DNA of 64,000 nucleotides from Amborella trichopoda (GCF_000471905.2 NW_006497023.1:2505677-2569676); one strand, 5' to 3'; counted from the first letter of the stretch, positions 1-12,604 are shown. The notes: generated by a model not told the origin, from the sequence alone. Program-made: numbers and translations.

Positions 1-732
1 GAGGAAATTGAACTATGAGCCCTTGGCCAATCAAACACTAAGAGGAGAAAAGGCAATGACTCCCCATTTAGAAACTATCCAAGCCACGACATCTCGTCAT
101 GGGACTAAGAAAGGATATTAGCCCTTGGAGACAATAAACATCTTACATGAGGTGCAGCAAAGTAAGAGGAGAGTGCCTTAATATTCGCATCTCTTCTCTT
201 CTTTTGATCATCCTCTTATAGTTGTCTTACGCCTCCTTATTGAGATCCTGCTGACGGTCAGTGATAGTGGCCTTCTTCCCACTGCAGGAATCTATTTCTT
301 CGCGACGACACAAGATGGACTCCTCTAAGAAGGCTAACCAACTGGTCTCCGCTTCATGATGCAGTATTCCTGATCGCCAGCTCTTCAGCTCATTTAACTT
401 TACATCAAAATGGGAAAGGACTTTTGACGCACTCCCAACCACAGTAGTCGCGGTAGCAAATTCCTTAAGCTTGGCTAAGGCCTCGCCCAGCTCATTGAAA
501 GGCAGCTCCCTTAGACCCTGAAGGCCTGCACAAAGCATGCCTGCAACCAAACCAGAAACCCCGCTAAAATGGGCCTAGATGATGTTGCTGGGATTACTAC
601 CGCCGAAGAAACTTCGACTTCAAGGGCCAAGCTTGTCGAAGTGGTAGCCATCTGAGCCACTGGCTCCTTTGAAACAATGACATTGTCCAGAGCTTCTTGA
701 ACCTCAGACCCCGAGACAGCCCCAGCCTCGAT

Positions 733-2760
733 CTACTTATATTCTTCAACACCAGTCTTGTCTCCTTGACCCTCACTTTTGGGGGCCTCCTCTTCTGTCC
801 CATTAGGCTTTGAAGAATCCTGTGCACCTTGCTTCTCAACCCCCTGAACTGCCACATTAGTATTGGCAAGTTCAAAAACAGCCGCTTCCCTTTGGCCTTC
901 GCACCTATTCAACGTCAACCATGATTTCTTCCATCTGGACTGCACCCTCACGGTCACAAAAAGCTCAACCCCTACATCCCCACTATCTGTGCCCTCAGGG
1001 GCAGCAGCCTCTTGGTACTCAGGGGCTTCCTGAACCATTGGCCCTTCTTCTTGAACCATCATCCCTGCCTCAGTAGGGGCACTAAACCCTTGAAGCATAG
1101 AGGTCACATTAGCATCATATTGCCTCCTTGGAGGATTTTCTTTGGGGCCTTCAGCCTTGTCAGTCTCCATCGGAGCCGGCTCTGACTCAAGAGCTGCCCT
1201 TGGACCTAGAGATGCCTCCCCAAGATCTGGAGTAATTTCAAGGTCAGAGGCAATAGCAATGGGCTCAGAAGGGCTGGAGTCGTTTGCTTTAGTCTCTGAA
1301 GAGGAAGAAAACATTTCAAGGGAGACAGAAGATGGTGGAGAAAGTGCAGAAGATGACATTGGGAGAGTTGTTAAATGATCAGAGGAGGAAGAGCTACCTT
1401 CTGGTTCTGAGATCACAGGAAGTTTGACACCCCTATGCCTCCTAGTACAGCCACTAACTTGAGCTGGTGCATGAATCCTGGTAGGGGTAGATTGTTTCCT
1501 TTTCTTTGACCCCGTTGAAGGACGAGCAACCTCTTCAGAACTCCCTCGTTGAGAAGGGCCTCCAGCCAGCCTGTTATGAGGACCACTCCCGAACAGTGCA
1601 TTTTGGTCTTGAATGGGATGCCTCTCATAACCTTGGACCTTTTGGCCCTCACGCCATTCAAATATGGAACCGAGTTTATAAAAAATGCTCCTAGTTTTCA
1701 TCTTCATCACAATAAATTCTGGCGAGGTGTCATCAGCCTCTATCTCGTGTGGAATCCCTAAAGATTGACAGTTAGAGGGATATTCTAAGACAAAAACCTC
1801 GCCAAGAGCAGGAGTATCCACCAGTCTCCTCTGCCTGGTATCCTGATGTCAGTTACCATTCTCCCCTTTTTAGGGGTGAATAGCATCCCAATATCCATTG
1901 CTGATAATTCTCCACCAGTTTGCATAAGCCTCAGTCATTCGAATCCTCCTGTCAAAGTGAGGTAACACATACTTGTTGATCTCTGTCATTTCTAGACATG
2001 TGAACCAAGCGGTCCGTATGTGTTCTGGCAACCAACACTCGAGGAGAGTCCCAAGCTCTTTCGTTTTCCCCATGTTCACCTTGCCCGGTGCTTTTCAAAA
2101 AACACGGAGAAGGGGTAGCTCTGATCAAGCCCTTACTGATGGGCGAAGCGGTAGGGGAAATAACCTTCTAATTTGGCATTGTGCTGAGTCCGATAAGGTA
2201 GAACGCCTCCTCTAATGCTCAGGATGAACATGAGTTCCTTAATGGTTGTTGGATCATCGTCTAGCTCCTTCCCCAATTCATCAATGAAAGCACGATCCGT
2301 GAACCCGATCAGAAATGGGACCCTCCACATCTTTAGGGAGTCATTCCCAAACATGCTCCGAGCTTCCCTAGGGGCACGGAAGATAGCCTTTTGGTCAGCA
2401 ATCCTCATCAAGAAGGTCCATAGTTTGTTCCCCGTACCCTGGCTCCTTACATAAGTGTAAAGGAAATAGGCCCTTAGTCCCCCATATATGTAATGGATGG
2501 GGAATGGAGTCTTAAATTCTTAGGAAATGCCTCTCCTCCTACAATGCCATTCCCTCCTTTTTTGCCTTTATAAGCCTTTCCACGGGAGATGGCCCACAAG
2601 GCATGGTAGATATTGCACAAAATTGGCTGAACAAGGGCATACTCACGGTCCCATGCCCAAGAAGCTAGGTATTGTTGACGTGACTCCATGTCTCAAGAAG
2701 TACCATGATCGTATTGGAGCACCGATCATAGTAGCTACCCGAACACTGGACCGCTGTTAG
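733..2760 (-). pseudogene. Antisense extra ORF with plant mobile domain (PMD), broken
   Basis: Read on the minus strand, the conceptual protein contains FPIHYIYGGL (2475-2504), followed by a run through GNKLWTFLMR and then PYRFAHQ-stop-GLDQ near 2110-2150. These match the order of PMD hallmarks (FP.HY.YGWL, then PYRVARQFG.DQ), with the Trp of YGWL replaced by Gly. A 362-codon C-terminal section (1821-733) is rich in Ser, Pro and Glu and looks disordered. The frame changes near 2515 and near 2080-2130, and stops occur at about 2120 and 1870. PMD proteins derive from transposons, and Tat elements can carry such an ORF antisense between pol and the 3' LTR. The true N-terminus was not found. Confidence 0.7.
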
Positions 2761-3801
2761 CTGAGAAACACGTTCAAGAATGCTTTTGTTTGACACCATC
2801 ACCTTGACGGTTCAGGAAGAGTATCCCTTCAAATATTGGTGCTCCCCCTGTATTCAAAGGCACCTCCCAAACAAAATTAATCCCTTTGTATGCACCATTC
2901 ACTTTCCTAGGGTGGGCAAGTTCTCCCCAGCAGCTATATTCCTGTGCATACAATGAAGGAGCACCATCCCTTCTTCGATACTGACATTGTTGTCATTAGC
3001 ACCGGCTGAGTCTGCCAATGCTTATTGTCTATTGCGTTTGCTAATGCTTAGCACCTGTTGCGTCTGCTAATGCTTATCACCGACTGTGTTTACTAACACC
3101 TACCACCAACTATCTATGCCAACATCTAGCATCGGCTGTGTTCAAATTTCTCACATGTGTCGTGGATTCTGTGCGTGGCACCTCGAGCCCTGCTACACTG
3201 CCTGATGACTATCGCCATGTTCTGCTACATTGCCTGACACATGTCTCGCAGGTGCAGATGGCAACCGTTCGCCTCCCCAGTGGTTGCACACCTTCCAAGC
3301 GCAACCGTTCACCTTCAGTGACAGTCTGTTTCCTTGACCCTTCAGTTTCTAACGGAAACTCCCCTTCCACTGTCGAAAAACCTCTACAACTCTTCCCCAA
3401 AACACCAAGAAACCATGCGCACCTGCCAGAAAACCGCTAAAACCAGCGGAAGTTCACCCAGCAGCCTCTCACTGCAACTTCCTTCCCTTCACCAAAACCC
3501 TAAAAATCACTGCCAGAATCACAGAAAACTCCTTAGAATCACGGCTAGAAGCTCTTTGTTGTCCCTGGAAACTCACTGTTTCCATGAAAAAACTCCCTAG
3601 TGTCTTTTCTACGCTCACTCCAAACTCCCACAACTTCACCACAACCTCCCTTGCTTGCTGAAAAACCTCCGGCTAACTCTTGCCAAAACACCCCCTATTT
3701 GTTGGAGCTTCCATCGAAACCCTCTTCTCGTCATTAAATTCTTTTTTTCTTAAGTCCTTTTTACCTTCGGTGAAAAATTGTGGAAATGGGGTTTTACCCC
3801 C
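2761..3801. other. Non-coding stretch upstream of the PMD ORF
   Basis: No supported coding region. About 2990-3145 has an irregular short repeat of the type CCGGCTGTGTTTGCTAATGC, at about 30-bp spacing. Sequence from about 3360 to 3740 is C/A-rich with many short CCAAAAC-like words and would be the 5' leader of a minus-strand transcript starting below the TATA-like box at 3802-3809. Confidence 0.4.
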
Positions 3802-3809
3802 TTTATATA
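3802..3809 (-). promoter_or_regulatory. TATA-like box for the antisense PMD ORF
   Basis: The minus strand reads CTATATAAAGGGGG here, a good plant TATA context with no coding region between it and the PMD ORF. It could drive antisense transcription of the extra ORF independently of the LTR. Inferred from motif and position only. Confidence 0.45.
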
Positions 3810-3989
3810 GCCAACACTATTCCCAAATTACCCTCACAAACTAGGAATCCCAGTCGCGTCCTAGAAGGCCAAACAATGATGGGCTAGGTCGGGCTTTGAC
3901 CTGAGGCCCAAGGCAAGTTTTACTGCATTTCAATAGAAGCCGGGACTAGGTCGGGCTCGGGTCGGAGCCCAAATACTGAACCACACCTA

Positions 3990-4480
3990 CCACTAGTGTT
4001 GTTGGTGACTTCAACGCCAGCTGTGTTAGTAACTTCAGTGCCGACTGTGTGCTTAGTGACCCAGCACTAGTTGTGTGCTCAGCGACTCAGTGCCGGCTCT
4101 GTTAAAGATATAGCACGGGCTGTCCTCAGCGTCGACTATGTTTTTAACAATTCCAACACTGCTTGACTAGTAAACGAAGCAGTGTTGGCTGTTCTCAATG
4201 CCGGCTGCATTTTAGAAAGGTCTCAGTTTTTCAAGTGGTGATGGTTGTTGTGCCTGCCGCTGGCTGCGTTTTAAAACAGTCTTTTGTTGCACACCCCATG
4301 CTGAAGTCGTGTGTGTCCTACTACAGTTATCCCCGCTAAAGTTGCACCTTGACTGTGACTTATTATCCCCGGCAAAGTGGTACCTAGGTTGTTCAAGCTC
4401 ATGACTTCTCATCCTCAGTAGGAGAGTCATACTCGTACTGCAGTCTTTTTATCCCCAATAGAGTTAGGGTCATTTTTGCT
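3990..4480 (+). repeat. Short irregular repeats in Tat A 3' region
   Basis: From about 3990 to 4210 there are repeated words of the type GCCGGCTGTGTT separated by 25-35 bp. From about 4320 to 4480 there are repeats of CCCCAGTAGAGT-like words. The second part is collinear with about 30240-30400 in Tat B. Confidence 0.5.
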
Positions 4481-4779
4481 ACTGCAATCCCCAGTGGTCT
4501 GCCTCACACCTAGTAATTATGTCCTCAAGAATGTAAAGGACCCACATTTGTCCCCTTTTCCCCAATGAATTTGGCCTTCCCACGGGAACCTCTTGCAAGC
4601 TTTAATCATTTTATCCGTAGGGAGTCACACTTGCCCTCTTAACTCCCAGTAAAGTTTGCCACTCCTTGTAGGGCCACCATCTCCATCTAAAAAGCTCTCT
4701 GCTTGTGTATAGCCTTAACCATTTTATCCATAGGGGGTCAGATTGTTATCCACAGACCTATTGCATGTGGAGATTCACC

Positions 4780-5620
4780 CACACAATGGTCCGTACTGCA
4801 TAATGTTAAACTGCACAGCTTCGGTGTAGCTGCACGACCTTAAACTACATAGTCCAAACTTTATGACCTTAAACTCTAGTGGAGGTCTAGTTCCACGACC
4901 TAAAACTGTATAGTCCAAGCCACAAGACGCTAAATCATACGATCCAAGCTATATGACTTTAAACTATAGTACACGTCCTTGCCACATGACGTTAAAAGGC
5001 TTGGCACTATGGTCCAAACTATACGACCATAAATTGTAGTGGTGGTCTAGTTGCATGAACTTAAACTGCATGGTCTTAGTTGCATGACTTTAAAGTGCAT
5101 ATCCATGATCCAAGCTAAACCATAGTGGCTGTTCTGGCCGCATGACGATAAACTGCTTTGCACAGGTCTTAGAGGTATGACGATAAAATCGCCCCCACAT
5201 ACGCGCACACACTTTTTACGTGAATCTTCATGCATGTCTTCCCTAACCGACCCATTCATGCGCGTGCACCACCTTCACTACTTCCCCAGTGAGTCCATTC
5301 ATTTCACCATCCTCCATCATTCCCCAGTGAGTCTCACCCATGCTCACAAAATTGTGAACGATCCCGCCACCTATACTGGTCGTAAGCTAGTGGGTGACCA
5401 TTTGTCACCCACCTTTCATACATCATTCATCTTTCATATGTAGCCTTGTGCCATCTCCCTAAACTACTATACTCACTCCATGACCTCTACAGACTACCAT
5501 CCATCTCCACTACGGTCCAACTGTATGACGTTAAACTGTACTACACATCTTGACCGCATGATGTTAAAAGGCTTCGCACAGGTCCCAAAGGCATGACCTT
5601 AAACACGCCTTCACACAAAA
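4780..5620 (+). repeat. Diverged tandem repeat, CATGACCTTAAACTGCATGGTCC type
   Basis: More than a dozen diverged units of about 25-45 bp are built on GACCTTAAACTGCATAGTCC-like words, with variants such as GACGTTAAACTG. A unique stretch (about 5185-5500) separates two blocks. The same family and order recur at about 30640-31530 in Tat B, so the repeats belong to the Tat 3' non-coding region and are not an independent satellite. Confidence 0.75.
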
Positions 5621-7016
5621 AAATAATAATAACGGATATGGTGTATACCTAGCCAAGGGAACGCCATGAGTAAAAATGATGGACGGGCATGGTTCCGAAC
5701 CAAGAGTAAAAGAGTTTCGAAAATGAAAACCCAGGCACGGTGAAAACCGGAAAGGGCATCATGAGTAAAAATGGAAGAATAAAAGGAAATTAGTGAAAAC
5801 CATCTCTACGGCTCCTCTTCTTAAGTTCAAGTGAAAATCCACAAAGGACACTTGGGCCAATAAACAGGTTGATACAGCACTCGCCTCAACAAGCGGCCTT
5901 AGCCCACACTCAAAAAAAGAAAAATCCTTGGTGTCACCATACTCGGACCCAAAAAATACGAGCTTCAAAGAAAAGATTTTGACAATCTGAGTGCAGTTGC
6001 AAAAAGAGACTTGAAAGACAAAATACTTGCCCAGACGACAAGACCAGTCTCATGAGGAAGAACACTATTCTCACGAGGTCACAAACACAATCTAAAAATG
6101 CTAAAGACCACTACGAAGGCAAGAAACTAACAAAGCCAGGACGAACTTGCTAGAGACTCTAGTCTACCTCGCCACAATTCTCTCTAACCGACAACCCCAG
6201 ACTTTCGAGAACGGCTAGCAAAATGCCTCCCATTGGACTTAGCAGATGGGGCCCACAGAGGTATCCTGACTGTCAAAAGCAAATCGAGTGTAGCAGCAAA
6301 CAACACCAACCAAAGGCTCTTCAGCAAACCATCAATAAAATCATTCCGACAAACCAAAAGATGCCCCAAGAAGGCAAAGTCAGCCACGACTTTGGACCTA
6401 CTATGTAACAACCTGCTAGCGGTGGGTAGGGGTTATACTCAAAGTTGGTCACCTTGATAAACTGAGGTACCCTACTCACCAAGGAACCAACCTTGACTTT
6501 GGACCTACTATGTAACGACCTCTTAGCAGTGGGTAGGGGTTATACCCAAAGCTGGTCACCTAGATAAACTGAGGTACCTACCCACCAAAGAATAACTGGT
6601 GCACGACATAGACGAGTGCTAACTAAATGCTCTTTCGTTTTCTATCCAATATAAAGAAACCCAGACCAAATGGGAACTATTCCCTTCGACATGGCACTCA
6701 TTTGCCAGACGAACCTGATTATGACTGACGAGGTCTGTACAAAATCCTTTGCTTTAGAATCACAAACAGTCCACACAAGGGTGAGGACTTCGATAAGATC
6801 CCTCAAAAAAGTATATTCTCCCCCTAAAGTCTCCATGGACGGACCTACGAGCAATGCATCCCTACGTCTGAGCATCTTAGTTGCACCATTGTGTGAATCT
6901 CCTCGGCATTCACGTGATCCTGTGGCTCGGGAGAAAAAAATTAATAAAGCCGTAGGAAATTTTTTGAATGTCATCCTTCTTGCTTCTCTCGAAGCACAAC
7001 ATTCGGCTGGGCAAGC
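5621..7016 (+). other. Tat A 3' untranslated region before the LTR
   Basis: No supported coding region. Several blocks match the corresponding part of Tat B: the purine-rich stretch near 5640-5800 matches about 31590-31770, and the last 330 bp matches about 32490-32820. A clean polypurine tract directly before the LTR is not visible. Confidence 0.6.
6391..6600 (+). repeat. Two tandem copies of a 107-bp unit
   Basis: TTTGGACCTACTATGTAAC starts at 6391 and again at 6498. Both copies continue through GGTGGGTAGGGGTTATAC and a GATAAACTGAGGTACC stretch. Divergence is low, so the duplication is fairly recent. It is not seen in the Tat B equivalent. Confidence 0.8.
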
Positions 7017-8272
7017 TGTTTGAACGCATTTTTCAGCACCTTTGTCCTTGATGCGGAATAAAGAGGAAGCAGGTCAATAAAGCCTACAAAATAGTGGAAA
7101 TGTTGGTAGTCTCAGAATTATCCCAGAATTGATCAAGATCTTCATAAGAACTCTAAAAGGCCACCTGCCAAGTTTTATCATGATCAGATATGTGTAAGGC
7201 ATGAGCAAAATGAAACAATTTCAAAAAAATTGGCATCGAGCACCTTGAAATGGACCCTGTAACTAGAACTATATTTTTGGTGTGTCAAATAGTTGTGAGA
7301 CCACCACCATTGGATCCAACATAGTTGAAAATCCCTTTAGGGCAAGTTTCGACTTAATTGGGCTCTCTAAGACAAAGTTATGGGAAAAATACCGAAAAGG
7401 GGTAGGCCGAACACTATTTCCGTGTTGTTTTCACAGTCACAGGCAATGACGTTTGGGGTCCATATCTCTCCCGTTCCAAGTCGAATCGCACTCAAATTTT
7501 GTGAGCATGTTCGTCTTATTGAGACGAGCATTTTGATAAGTGGTACGCCCCCATGATGATGCCTGAGCAAGGAGAAAAACTAGAGAGAAGTTGCTGATCT
7601 AAGAAAAAAGTTACAAAAAATTCAGCAGTAGCATGCCTCACTCCGGCGGCCAAATCACGACGCTTGTATACCCAATCGACACAAAACCAATTGCATTATG
7701 TGCGTAAGGTTTGAGGCTATCTTTGGTCTGAACCCTATGTACGATGAATGGCTTGATTTCACACACGAAGGAGTCAAAATTGTTGTAAATTCCAGTAAAA
7801 AACCCAAGATGACAAAATCTTCATCCGGACATCAGATCAAGTTGCATTTGTTGCAACCTGATCGTGACGTTCACTGTGATTCAGTGAAGAAAAAAAAGAA
7901 AAACCTTAAGGAACGAGTGCACTATCGATCCGAAGTTTTCAAGGTTCATCCAAAATTCAAGTCTCATGATCATGGCTTAAAAACATGATTCATGGCTCGA
8001 ATTTGGTATCAAATAGATCGCTATGCCGAGCCTTACAAGGAAACAATTATATTTTGATCAAACGGGCATTAAAGAAACCCCAGATCAGTCATGGAAGATC
8101 ACACAAGTTCTCGAGCATCAGCAGGGACTGTTATGGCATTCCACACATTGTTAGGCAAGGGCAAAATAGTCCTTTTACACCCATTTTTAGAAATTTTTTT
8201 AATTCAATTAAATTATAATTATCTTCAATTTGAATTAGTTTTCGGGCGTCCACCCATGTTTGGGCCCAATTC

Positions 8273-8280
8273 TATATAAA
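8273..8280 (+). promoter_or_regulatory. TATA box of Tat A LTR
   Basis: TATATAAA lies 60 bp before an AATAAA signal and after a conserved CCACCCATGTTTGGGCCC block that precedes the TATA box in Tat B, Tat D and (reversed) Tat C. This marks the U3/R boundary region. Confidence 0.75.
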
Positions 8281-8332
8281 CATGCAAAGCTTCATTGTAA
8301 AAAAAAACCTTCGGTTCAACTTTCATTTGTTC

Positions 8333-8338
8333 AATAAA
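8333..8338 (+). terminator. Polyadenylation signal of Tat A LTR
   Basis: AATAAA in CAATAAAAG, at the same relative position as in the two Tat B LTRs, shortly before the GTCTTGGAGAGAGAG block. Confidence 0.65.
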
Positions 8339-8359
8339 AGTTCGCTTATTGCTTGAGTT

Positions 8360-9330
8360 CGTTGGTGCGTCTTGGAGAGAGAGAGAGAGGAGAGAGAAAA
8401 AAAGATCCAGTACCCTTTGATAAGGTAATTTTCTCTCTCATTCTCATTTCTCTCATTCTCTCTCCTCCCCTCTTTCTCTTTGCTTTTTTCTCATCTTTCT
8501 TTATCTTTCTCTCTCCTCTTTTCTCATCTTTATCTTTATTTCTCTCTCTTCTATTCATCTTTATCTCTCTCTCTATTCCTCCTCTGGTCTATCATGTCCC
8601 TCATTACCTGCTTATCTTTCTCCATTCACGCATGGCGGACCTATCGCCTAGTGTGATGCCTTCCAGCTCTTGAGACGTGAACAGTGAGCCAGGCCTTAGC
8701 CCAGTCGACGTAAGCCTAGTGCCCACCGAGTTTCTCTCTCTTTCTTCTCTTCTCTTTTATTTCTTCACAACCGACGCAAGCCTAGCACCTGCTGGGTTTT
8801 CTCTCTCTTCACTTCTGTCCCAACTGGTGCAAGCCTAGCACTGACTGGGTTTCTCTCTCTTTCTTCTCATTTCTTCTGTTATGTGACAATCGGTGCAAAC
8901 CTAGCACTGGTTGTGTTCCTCTCTTTTTCTTCTCTTTTATCACAGCTGACGCAAGCCTATCGCCGGCTGGGTTTTCTCCCTCTTTCTTTTCTTCTTTCTC
9001 AGCCAGTAGAAGTCATCACCGACTGAGCTTTCCCTCTCCTCTTTCTTATGACATAGCTGGCGTAAGCCCTTTTCCTCTTGCATGTTTTTTCTTTCCTCTT
9101 TCTTTATTTCACAGTCGGTGGAAGCCATCGTCGTTTGAGTTTTCCCTCTCCTCTTATTCCCGTTTGTGTCCTCCTCCTCCTTTCCTTCCCTTCTCTCTCT
9201 TCTTCTTCTCTCATGGTTTTTTATCCTACTCTGTTTATTCTTTTCTTTTATCTTCTTCTTTTTTCTCTCCTCATCTCTCTCTTCTTTTCTTTCTCTCTCT
9301 AATCTCTCTTCTTTCGTTTACTCTCTCCTT
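8360..9330 (+). repeat. TC-rich tract and Tat A U5 tandem array
   Basis: After a GA-rich start (8375-8400) the sequence turns into TCTCT/TTTCT tracts. From about 8700 to 9150 there are about eight units of 52-69 bp, each a GC-rich core (CGACGCAAGCCTAGCACC then GCTGGGTTT) followed by a TC tract. The core is an imperfect inverted repeat (GCCGGC-like ends). The hydrophobic open frames in this region come from the TC bias. Confidence 0.75.
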
Positions 9331-10189
9331 TGATCAAGAATGGTTGAGATTGGCCTTCAATGGTAGTCCTGTCATTTAGATTTGATCTTTTTGTGTCGGT
9401 CATAGTTAATGTGCCCGCTTTATTGTCAAGACAGACAAGTCATTGTGTCTAGTTAGTCGGTATTGGTACAATCATCTAGTAGTAACTTTGTTGAGCCCGT
9501 CTAAGTTATGAGAGCGAGTTTTACTACCACGATAAGTCAATTACCTACTAGTCAAGTCAATGTGTCGGTCTCACCACTCGATCGAATTCGTCTTACCCCA
9601 ATCTTTATTTTCCCATTCTTCTCATCCTTTGAATGTGCACACCTGTGTACATTCACCTGAAGGCAAGGTATGGTCCCTTGACCACTTGTCTTGTAACATT
9701 TGCCATATGTGTGTGATTGCAATAAAATGAGAATACGAGCTAAGGGAGGCGATTTCAAACTAGTTTTACTACTTGGGGGCTTTCTTCATGATATAAGAGG
9801 GTACCCAAGTGAGCCAGCCCGAGTAAGCCCCCAAAACACCTTAAATTCCTCTTTCATCAGATGGTAATTCCTGCCCTTGTTCTCTCGAGAGAGCGATCTC
9901 AAAAAGTCCCGGGTCTCATCAAAACCCGAGATGAGTGCCGCTCGATCATCTTGATCCGGAGGGCAAGATCGAGGCACCTAACCAGAGGGAAGGTTGGTTG
10001 CTGAGTAGCAGGCGGTAGGAGAGAGAGGGTGGGTTAGTGATGGCCGAGAAAAGTGATGATTGGAGTTGGCTCGACAGTGGAGTTGGACAGAGCACAAGAG
10101 TGTGAAGGAGTTGTGCACGGCAATGGGGTGGCAGTCATGCACGATGATGGGATGTGGTTGGTCACAAGGATCGATGGGGTTGGTGTCCT

Positions 10190-10330
10190 AAATGGCGTTA
10201 GGGGTTGATTGCACTCGCGACGTTACGGGTTGGTTGCACATAGTGATGGGGTTATGTTTACACACGACGATGGGGTTGGTTGCACACGGCGATGGGGTTA
10301 TGTTTGCACATGACGATGAGAAGAAAAGGT
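10190..10330 (-). repeat. Tat C U5 short tandem array
   Basis: Four to five units of about 30-50 bp built on GACGATGGGGTTGGTTGCAC and GGGGTTATGTTTGCACA. It occupies the U5 position of the reverse LTR, as the unrelated-looking arrays do in the other Tat LTRs. Confidence 0.6.
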
Positions 10331-10559
10331 TTGCAAAATGGTGGTCGCACAAGACTACAGAGCATGAGTGGGAAAAAGGGGCACGATGGTGCACAATAGG
10401 GGTGATGTGAGGGATCATAACAAAAGAAGGGAATGGTAGGTGGACATGAGGGAATATAAAAAAGAAAAGGAGAAGGTGGACTCGAGGGTGCATAGGAAGC
10501 AAGTGGATGTGCAAGGAGCATAAGGAGTGAGAAGGGAAGGGTGGTCATGAGGGACCACA

Positions 10560-10720
10560 GGGAAGGAAGGAGAGAAGAAGAGATGGAGAAAGAATGAAAT
10601 ATGGACGACGACTCATGCTACCGTCCATGAAAGAGGAGAGAGAAAGAGGAGAGAGAAAGAGGGAGAAAGAGAAGAGAGAGGAGAGAGAAATATAAGAGAG
10701 ATAGAAAGAGAGTTACCTTA
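10560..10720 (+). repeat. GA-rich low-complexity tract
   Basis: Mostly GAGA and GAAAGAGG words. On the minus strand it is the TC-rich tract that follows the R region in every Tat LTR here. Confidence 0.75.
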
Positions 10721-10847
10721 AGCTCAAGGGTACCGACCTAAAATTTTATCTCTCCTTCCTCTCTCTTCAAAAATTTTACCCAATAATGAAGAAAGTTATA
10801 AATTTTATTAAGCAAAGTCGGGTCCATTACCATGAACTATAACATGA

Positions 10848-10855
10848 TATATATA
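10848..10855 (-). promoter_or_regulatory. TATA box of Tat C LTR
   Basis: The minus strand reads CTATATATATC after a conserved CCACCCATGTTTGGG block, as in the other Tat LTRs. An AATAAA signal follows on the minus strand at 10804-10809. Confidence 0.65.
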
Positions 10856-11674
10856 GACTTTCACCCAAACATGGGTGGATTAATCAAAATCTACCCTAAT
10901 TGCTAAAAAAATAAAATTTATTTGAATTAAAGAAAAACCTAAAAATATAGGAAAAATGATGATTTTGCACTTGCCCAACAATACAAAAAATTTCAAAATT
11001 GTCCCTGCTGCACCCAAGGAATGTGTGTAATTTTTCTAGGCCAAATCGGGTTTGCTTCCGTGCCTGTTTGGGAAAAAGATGATTGTTTTCTCATTGAGCT
11101 CGGCATGACGATCAATTTGATACTAGCTTCGAGTCACGGATTGTGTATTTAGGCCACGATCATGTGACTTGAAATTTGTACGAATCTTGGAAACTTCCAA
11201 TCGATAGCGTACTTGTTTCTTGAAATATTTCTTTGAATTCTTTGCTGAATTGCACTAAGCATGCCGTCACAATCTCATTGCAACAAACACATATTGATTT
11301 CATTCCCGAACAAAGATTTTACCATCTTGGGTTTTTCGCCGGAACTTGGATTTCGGCTACCGGAATTTTGTAGCAACTTCAATACCTTTGTTCACCAAAT
11401 CGTTCATCATGTACGGGGTTTGAACTAGACATAGCCCCGGACCTTACGCATGCAATCCAACTTGTTTTGCGTCGATCGAGTATGTGAGCATCATGATACA
11501 ACCGCTCGAGTGAGTCGTGCTACTGCTGACTTTTCTGCAACCTTGATCACGAATCATCATCTTCTCTCTAGCTTTTCTCGGACATCATCACGGGATGTAC
11601 CACATATCAAAACGCTCGTCTTGAAGAGACTGTGATGACCCAAAGTTTTCCTGGCCAGTTAGAAGGCAATGTGG

Positions 11675-12010
11675 GATAGGTAAGTGAGGAGCCCAGCGTT
11701 GGTTGGGTTGTCCAACGCCGGTTCTGAAGGAGAAGAAGCATCAGCGCCTGTTGAGTTACCCCACACAGGTTGGATTGTGTAGCGCCAACTAGGTAGGAAT
11801 GAGAGGCTAGCGCCAACTGGAGCTAAGTGAAGAGGCCAGCTCTTGTTGATGTTCTCAACGCCCGTTGAGAAGTGCAGCGCCGACTGGGTAGGAGTGAGAG
11901 GCCAGTGCTGAATGGAGCTAAGTGAAGAAGCCAGCGCCAGTTGGGAAGTGCAACGCTGGCTGAGGTAGTGAGCCCAGCACCGGCATTGTAGAGGGCCAAT
12001 GCCGGCTGTG
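11675..12010 (+). repeat. Irregular GC-rich array near the solo-1 start
   Basis: About ten irregular units of 25-40 bp built on CAGCGCCAGTTGGG / CAACGCCGGTT-like words with GTGAGAGG or AAGTGAAG spacers. It sits where Gypsy-1 has its 42-bp array and where Gypsy-2 and Gypsy-3 have about 29-bp arrays. Confidence 0.65.
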
Positions 12011-12604
12011 TCTCTGAAATGCATGAGTCAGAGGTGACACTTGTTTAATACAAGCTGATGTGAGTGTCATTTATCTAGATTTTTGAGCCCCTTGGTGACA
12101 CTTGGCCAGCAACCCCAAATATGAGAGTACCTAAGCCCCTTCTCTCACCCACGCCTCTCATTCTTACATCTCTCTCTCTCTCTCTCTCTAAGACACAAAG
12201 TGGAGGAAGTGACTTTGTGAGCACCCATTGTTGGGCAGGTGAGAGCTATGAGCAAAGGTTGGAGAAGGCCCCATTGTTAATTAGGTAAGTGGATCCATTA
12301 CTCTTGTATCGTAGTCATGGGAATGCATGGAAACTTAGGTATATGAATGAGCAATAGAAGTGTATGCAATGTAAAAAAACCTTACACCCATTTCAATGGA
12401 AATTTGGGGTTTTTGTTCTATGATATTGATGACTGTAAAAATGGAGTTGTGATTCCTAGATTATGTAAGAAATGCATGTTATATGTGTTAACATTGTGAG
12501 AGAATGGATGTTATCATGCTCTGCATTATGAAATGATAGTTATGGAAGGCATTCTTGACACCTGTTAAATGAAACCATGAAATTGCAAGAATATGTGTGT
12601 TCTT

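Larger units (their letters stand above)
1..9984 (+). mobile_element. Tat A: 3' part of a Tat-lineage Ty3/gypsy retrotransposon
   Basis: The interval holds, in order, an antisense PMD-like ORF, a long repeat-rich non-coding stretch, and an LTR starting TGTTTGAA and ending AACCA. The stretch from about 4240 to 7016 is collinear with the region before the 3' LTR of Tat B (about 30240-32820), so this is the 3' end of the same family. The gag-pol part would lie left of the window. An antisense extra ORF between pol and the 3' LTR is a known feature of some plant Tat elements. Family assignment is inferred from Tat B, which carries gag, protease and primer site. Confidence 0.75.
7017..9984 (+). 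mobile_element. Tat A 3' LTR
   Basis: Starts TGTTTGAACG and ends CCTAACCA, matching the Tat B LTR termini (TGTTTGAAG...GACCA). It contains a TATA box at 8273-8280, a polyadenylation signal at 8333-8338, a TC-rich stretch and a U5 tandem array. Length is about 2.97 kb against 3.18 kb and 3.1 kb for the Tat B LTRs. The flank after the LTR is GAGGG; the matching left duplication lies outside the window. Confidence 0.8.

Noticed and set aside
9985..10060. Possible first 50 bp of the Gypsy-2 5' LTR left of Tat C
   Set aside because: A GGCGGTAGGAG word resembles GGCAGTAGGAG in the Gypsy-2 3' LTR, but the rest does not align, so the left junction of Tat C is left open.
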